Notes under the pieces: model-generated
Told to the model about the DNA's origin: nothing
Seen by the model: only the letters and a program-made list of their open reading frames with translations
The model's database searches: none
NCBI GenBank assembly: GCA_017999915.1
Contig: JAGNKX010000015.1
Span: forward strand, 46,276-110,275
Origin: Spirochaetota bacterium
GTDB taxonomy: Bacteria > Spirochaetota > UBA4802 > UBA5550
Direction of reading: 5' to 3'
Length of the DNA: 64,000 nucleotides
Made by a program: the position numbers and the translations under genes
Shown here: in pieces, positions 61,759 through 64,000 of the stretch
Layout: each line of letters starts with the position of its first letter
Numbering within the stretch: the stretch's first letter is position 1

Positions 61759-62393
61759 TGTACACCGACGATGACTTCATCCAACTCTCTTCATTGCAGC
61801 ATTACATGTTCTGCCCTCGGCAATGCGGGCTGATACATGTGCATGGCCTATGGGAAGAGAACAGGTTCACCGCCAGGGGGAGGGTGCTCCATGAACGGGT
61901 CGATTCTGGAGAGGAGGAGACTCGTGGTTCGGATCATGTCGTCCGCAGCCTGAATATCTACAGCAGGGAATACGGGCTTTCCGGCAGGGCCGATGTGGTT
62001 GAATTCAAGGATGAACAGGGCGTCATGAGGCCTTTCCCGGTTGAATATAAATCGGGAAAACCGAAAACGGATGAGAGGGACCTGGTGCAGCTCTGCGCCC
62101 AGGCTATCTGTCTTGAGGAGATGACAGGAGTCCATATCCCTGAAGGAGCGTTGTTTTATGGAAAAACACGGCACAGGGTCAAGGCCTTGATGACTGAAGA
62201 ATTAAGAAAGATAACCATCGATGCCATAGGCGCTGTTCATGATATGATAAGATGTCGATCAGTCCCAGCCGGTGAATATCAAAAAAAATGCGATACTTGC
62301 TCGCTCAATGACGAATGTATGCCGAAACTCGGTGAGCGAAAAATAAAGCGTTTTATTGAAGGATTGTTCATAACCGATGAAGCGTCATCTTAA
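61758..62393 (+). CDS. cas4: Cas4 exonuclease
   Basis: 211 residues. RecB-type nuclease with an iron-sulphur site: first cysteine cluster MFCPRQCGL (Cys19, Cys23), GRADVVEF (Asp79), PVEYKSGK (Glu96, Lys98), and the C-terminal cysteines Cys178, Cys181 and Cys187 in KKCDTCSLNDEC. It selects and trims prespacers with correct PAMs during adaptation. It overlaps cas1 by 17 bases. GC content rises here relative to cas3-cas7. Confidence 0.95.
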   Translation: MYTDDDFIQLSSLQHYMFCPRQCGLIHVHGLWEENRFTARGRVLHERVDSGEEETRGSDHVVRSLNIYSREYGLSGRADVVEFKDEQGVMRPFPVEYKSGKPKTDERDLVQLCAQAICLEEMTGVHIPEGALFYGKTRHRVKALMTEELRKITIDAIGAVHDMIRCRSVPAGEYQKKCDTCSLNDECMPKLGERKIKRFIEGLFITDEASS

Positions 62394-63408
62394 CACATTG
62401 TATATTTCATCACCGGACGCATTTATACGTAAAGAGGGTGAAACATTTGTCGTCGAATTGGACGGCAAGAAAGCGTTACAGGCGCCGGCTGCGACAATCG
62501 AGAATATCGTATGCTTCGGCTTTAAACCAGTCACACCGGCCCTCATGGCATTCTGCGCCGAGAATAATATCGGCATAAGCTATCTTTCAAGGACCGGACG
62601 GTTTCTGGCTCGCGTGTACGGTGAGCAAAAGGGCAATGTGCTTCTCAGGAAGGAGCAATACGCAATCTCTGATTCCAATGAGCGTTCCATGAAGATAGCG
62701 AAAAACATCGTCGCCGCTAAAATCGCCAACAGCCGAAACCTCCTCCAGCGTCATATACGAAACCATGGCGCTGAATCCGATTGTTCATCTATAGAGCAGT
62801 GTGTCAGAACACTGGCGTCGAATCTCTCTAAAGTCGAACATACCTCAAATCCAGATGAATTGCGGGGCTATGAGGGTGAATGCGCAGCCTTGTATTTCGG
62901 CTGTTTCAATTCCATGATAACATCACAAAAAGAAGACTTCGTGTTCAAGGGCAGATCAAAGAGGCCGCCCCTGGATAATGTCAACGCCCTGCTGTCCTTT
63001 GTATATATGATACTGGTGAACGATATCAGGTCAGCCCTTGAAACGACTGGCCTCGATCCTCAGGTGGGCTTTTTCCACAGAATACGTCCTGGACGGCCGA
63101 GTCTTGCCCTTGATATCATGGAGGAATACAGGGCGTACATAGCCGACAGGGTTGTTCTGAATCTTATCAACCTGAACCAGGTGTCAAGGGACGATTTCGA
63201 GAAAAAGGAAACGGGAGAAATAAGGCTAAGCGACAAGGCGCGGAAGGAAGCAATAATCGCATACCAGAAAAGGAAAGATGAAGTGATTACGCATCCCCTT
63301 CTTGAGGATAAAACAACCATCGGCCTTCTTCCGCATATCCAGGCAATGCTGCTGGCCCGTTATATCAGGGGAGATATCGGCGAATATCCTCCTTTCTACA
63401 TCAAGTGA
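62377..63408 (+). CDS. cas1: Cas1 integrase, type I-C
   Basis: 343 residues. Metal ligands: Glu166 in GYEGECAALYF, His234 in GFFHRIRPGRPSLALD, and Asp246 in the same block. The N-terminal beta domain starts LNTLYISSPDAFIRKEGETF. Together with Cas2 it inserts new spacers at the leader end. The ATG overlaps the end of cas4. Base composition is intermediate between the cas3-cas7 part and the chromosomal flank. Confidence 0.96.
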   Translation: MKRHLNTLYISSPDAFIRKEGETFVVELDGKKALQAPAATIENIVCFGFKPVTPALMAFCAENNIGISYLSRTGRFLARVYGEQKGNVLLRKEQYAISDSNERSMKIAKNIVAAKIANSRNLLQRHIRNHGAESDCSSIEQCVRTLASNLSKVEHTSNPDELRGYEGECAALYFGCFNSMITSQKEDFVFKGRSKRPPLDNVNALLSFVYMILVNDIRSALETTGLDPQVGFFHRIRPGRPSLALDIMEEYRAYIADRVVLNLINLNQVSRDDFEKKETGEIRLSDKARKEAIIAYQKRKDEVITHPLLEDKTTIGLLPHIQAMLLARYIRGDIGEYPPFYIK

Positions 63409-63418
63409 GGTGACGATA

Positions 63419-63709
63419 ATGATGGTCCTCGTGTCATATGATGTTTCCACTATAGACGGTCTTGGGAGGAGGCGTCTTCGCCTTGTCGCGAAAGAATGCG
63501 TCAATCATGGCATAAGGGTTCAGAAATCGGTCTTTGAATGCAAGGTAGATCCAGCAAAATGGGAGCTTTTTAAAGCAAAGCTGTTGAAATTATATAATCC
63601 CGGCGAGGATAGCTTGAGATTTTACTTCCTGGGAAGCAACTGGAAGCGCCGTGTGGAGCATCACGGCATTAATGCCCCTGTGGAGCTGGATGAGCCATTA
63701 ATCGTCTAG
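63419..63709 (+). CDS. cas2: Cas2
   Basis: 96 residues. Ferredoxin-like fold: VLVSYDVSTIDGLGRRRLRL (Asp near residue 8), NHGIRVQKSVFECKVDPAKW and DSLRFYFLGSNWKRRVEHHG are typical of type I-C Cas2. Tandem ATGs at 63419 and 63422 follow GAGGTGA. It forms the central dimer of the Cas1-Cas2 integration complex. The frame extends back into cas1 but only the late start gives a family N-terminus. Confidence 0.94.
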   Translation: MMVLVSYDVSTIDGLGRRRLRLVAKECVNHGIRVQKSVFECKVDPAKWELFKAKLLKLYNPGEDSLRFYFLGSNWKRRVEHHGINAPVELDEPLIV

Positions 63710-63875
63710 CGCTAACCGGATGCTATCTATATTATATTGGGTGGATAGCGGAAAACTTTCTACTATATTACAAATAATCATTTTAATGATCTTTGAAAAC
63801 ATTATGCCAAAAAGTTTTTGTTTAGCGGTTTTGGATTATTAACTGCTGGAATTATCAGCAGTTAGAATATATACA
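63710..63875 (+). promoter_or_regulatory. CRISPR leader
   Basis: 166 bp of AT-rich sequence between cas2 and the first repeat. It carries the hairpin AACTGCTG...CAGCAGTT at 63841-63863, 12 bases before the first repeat, which may be an integration-related site or a terminator of the cas operon. Confidence 0.75.
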
Positions 63876-64000
63876 GTCGCGCCCCATGCGGGCGCGTGGA
63901 TTGAAACTCGAGCCATTGCCAGACGTTCCCGGTCATATCATAGTCGCGCCCCATGCGGGCGCGTGGATTGAAACATCGAGATAACCAAGCTTGCCCAGGA
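63876..64000 (+). CRISPR. Type I-C CRISPR array, first two repeats
   Basis: Two identical 32-base repeats at 63876-63907 and 63943-63974. They begin GTCGCGCCCC, hold the palindrome CGCGCCCcatGCGGGCGCG, and end GTGGATTGAAAC, the usual type I-C 3' end. Spacer 1 is 35 bases (63908-63942). Spacer 2 begins at 63975 and is cut by the window edge after 26 bases. Transcription is in the same direction as the cas genes. Array length cannot be seen. Confidence 0.97.

Noticed and set aside
1..64000. tRNA, rRNA or tmRNA genes
   Set aside because: No cloverleaf with a GTTCGA-type arm or rRNA segment was noticed on either strand when reading the gaps.

Overview
The window looks like chromosomal DNA from a spirochaete, most likely a deep relative of the Leptospira class. 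That placement is inferred, not proven. It rests on the flgG-flgA-flgH-flgI-flgJ operon, in which FlgG opens with MMRSLWTAASGMVGQQF as I remember it from leptospires, on an FlgJ without a muramidase domain, and on many signal-peptide or lipobox proteins. Most genes are GC-rich; AT-rich stretches mark the intergenic region near 30.4-31.0 kb and the first part of the cas operon. I saw no rRNA or tRNA genes.

Layout. 0.3-11.9 kb is core metabolism: pgk and tatC (minus), an acyl-CoA synthetase, the purine genes purL (PurS-fused) and purQ, a class I DAHP synthase, adk and a MORN-repeat lipoprotein. 12.2-15.5 kb is the flagellar rod and ring operon. 15.6-18.0 kb holds two small secreted proteins and an alpha/beta hydrolase. 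18.0-30.4 kb is one long minus-strand cluster that looks like an undescribed biosynthetic locus: a PaaK-like adenylating enzyme, a secreted Ntn-type hydrolase, a flippase-like membrane protein, a CapA-type lipoprotein, a DegT-type PLP enzyme, a GNAT protein, and four tandem paralogous stand-alone condensation-type acyltransferases carrying HHxxxDG. 31-46.7 kb is mixed housekeeping: amidase, DinB, YegP-ankyrin fusion, RmuC, HDAC-like, ferritin-like, PrmA, rubredoxin-like, MarC, DEAD-box helicase, LysE, thioesterase, cyclophilin, SUI1. 47-54.6 kb holds an ABC-F ATPase, an IscU-like/GGGtGRT pair, a fluoride riboswitch in front of a cation/proton antiporter, and a hybrid histidine kinase. 55.2-64 kb is a complete type I-C CRISPR-Cas operon (cas3-cas5c-cas8c-cas7c, a type II toxin-antitoxin pair, cas4-cas1-cas2) followed by the start of its array.

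The intergenic DNA is unusually structured. Several families of nested palindromes sit between genes. In six intergenic elements I found hairpins with different arms but the same kind of loop: C-AGGAN-G, or a related loop containing GGA. This resembles the repeated CAGGAxG hairpins of CsrB-type RNAs that bind CsrA. Arms of two related copies differ by compensatory changes. This loop-conserved, arm-variable family is, with the condensation-domain cluster, the best candidate for something new in the window.
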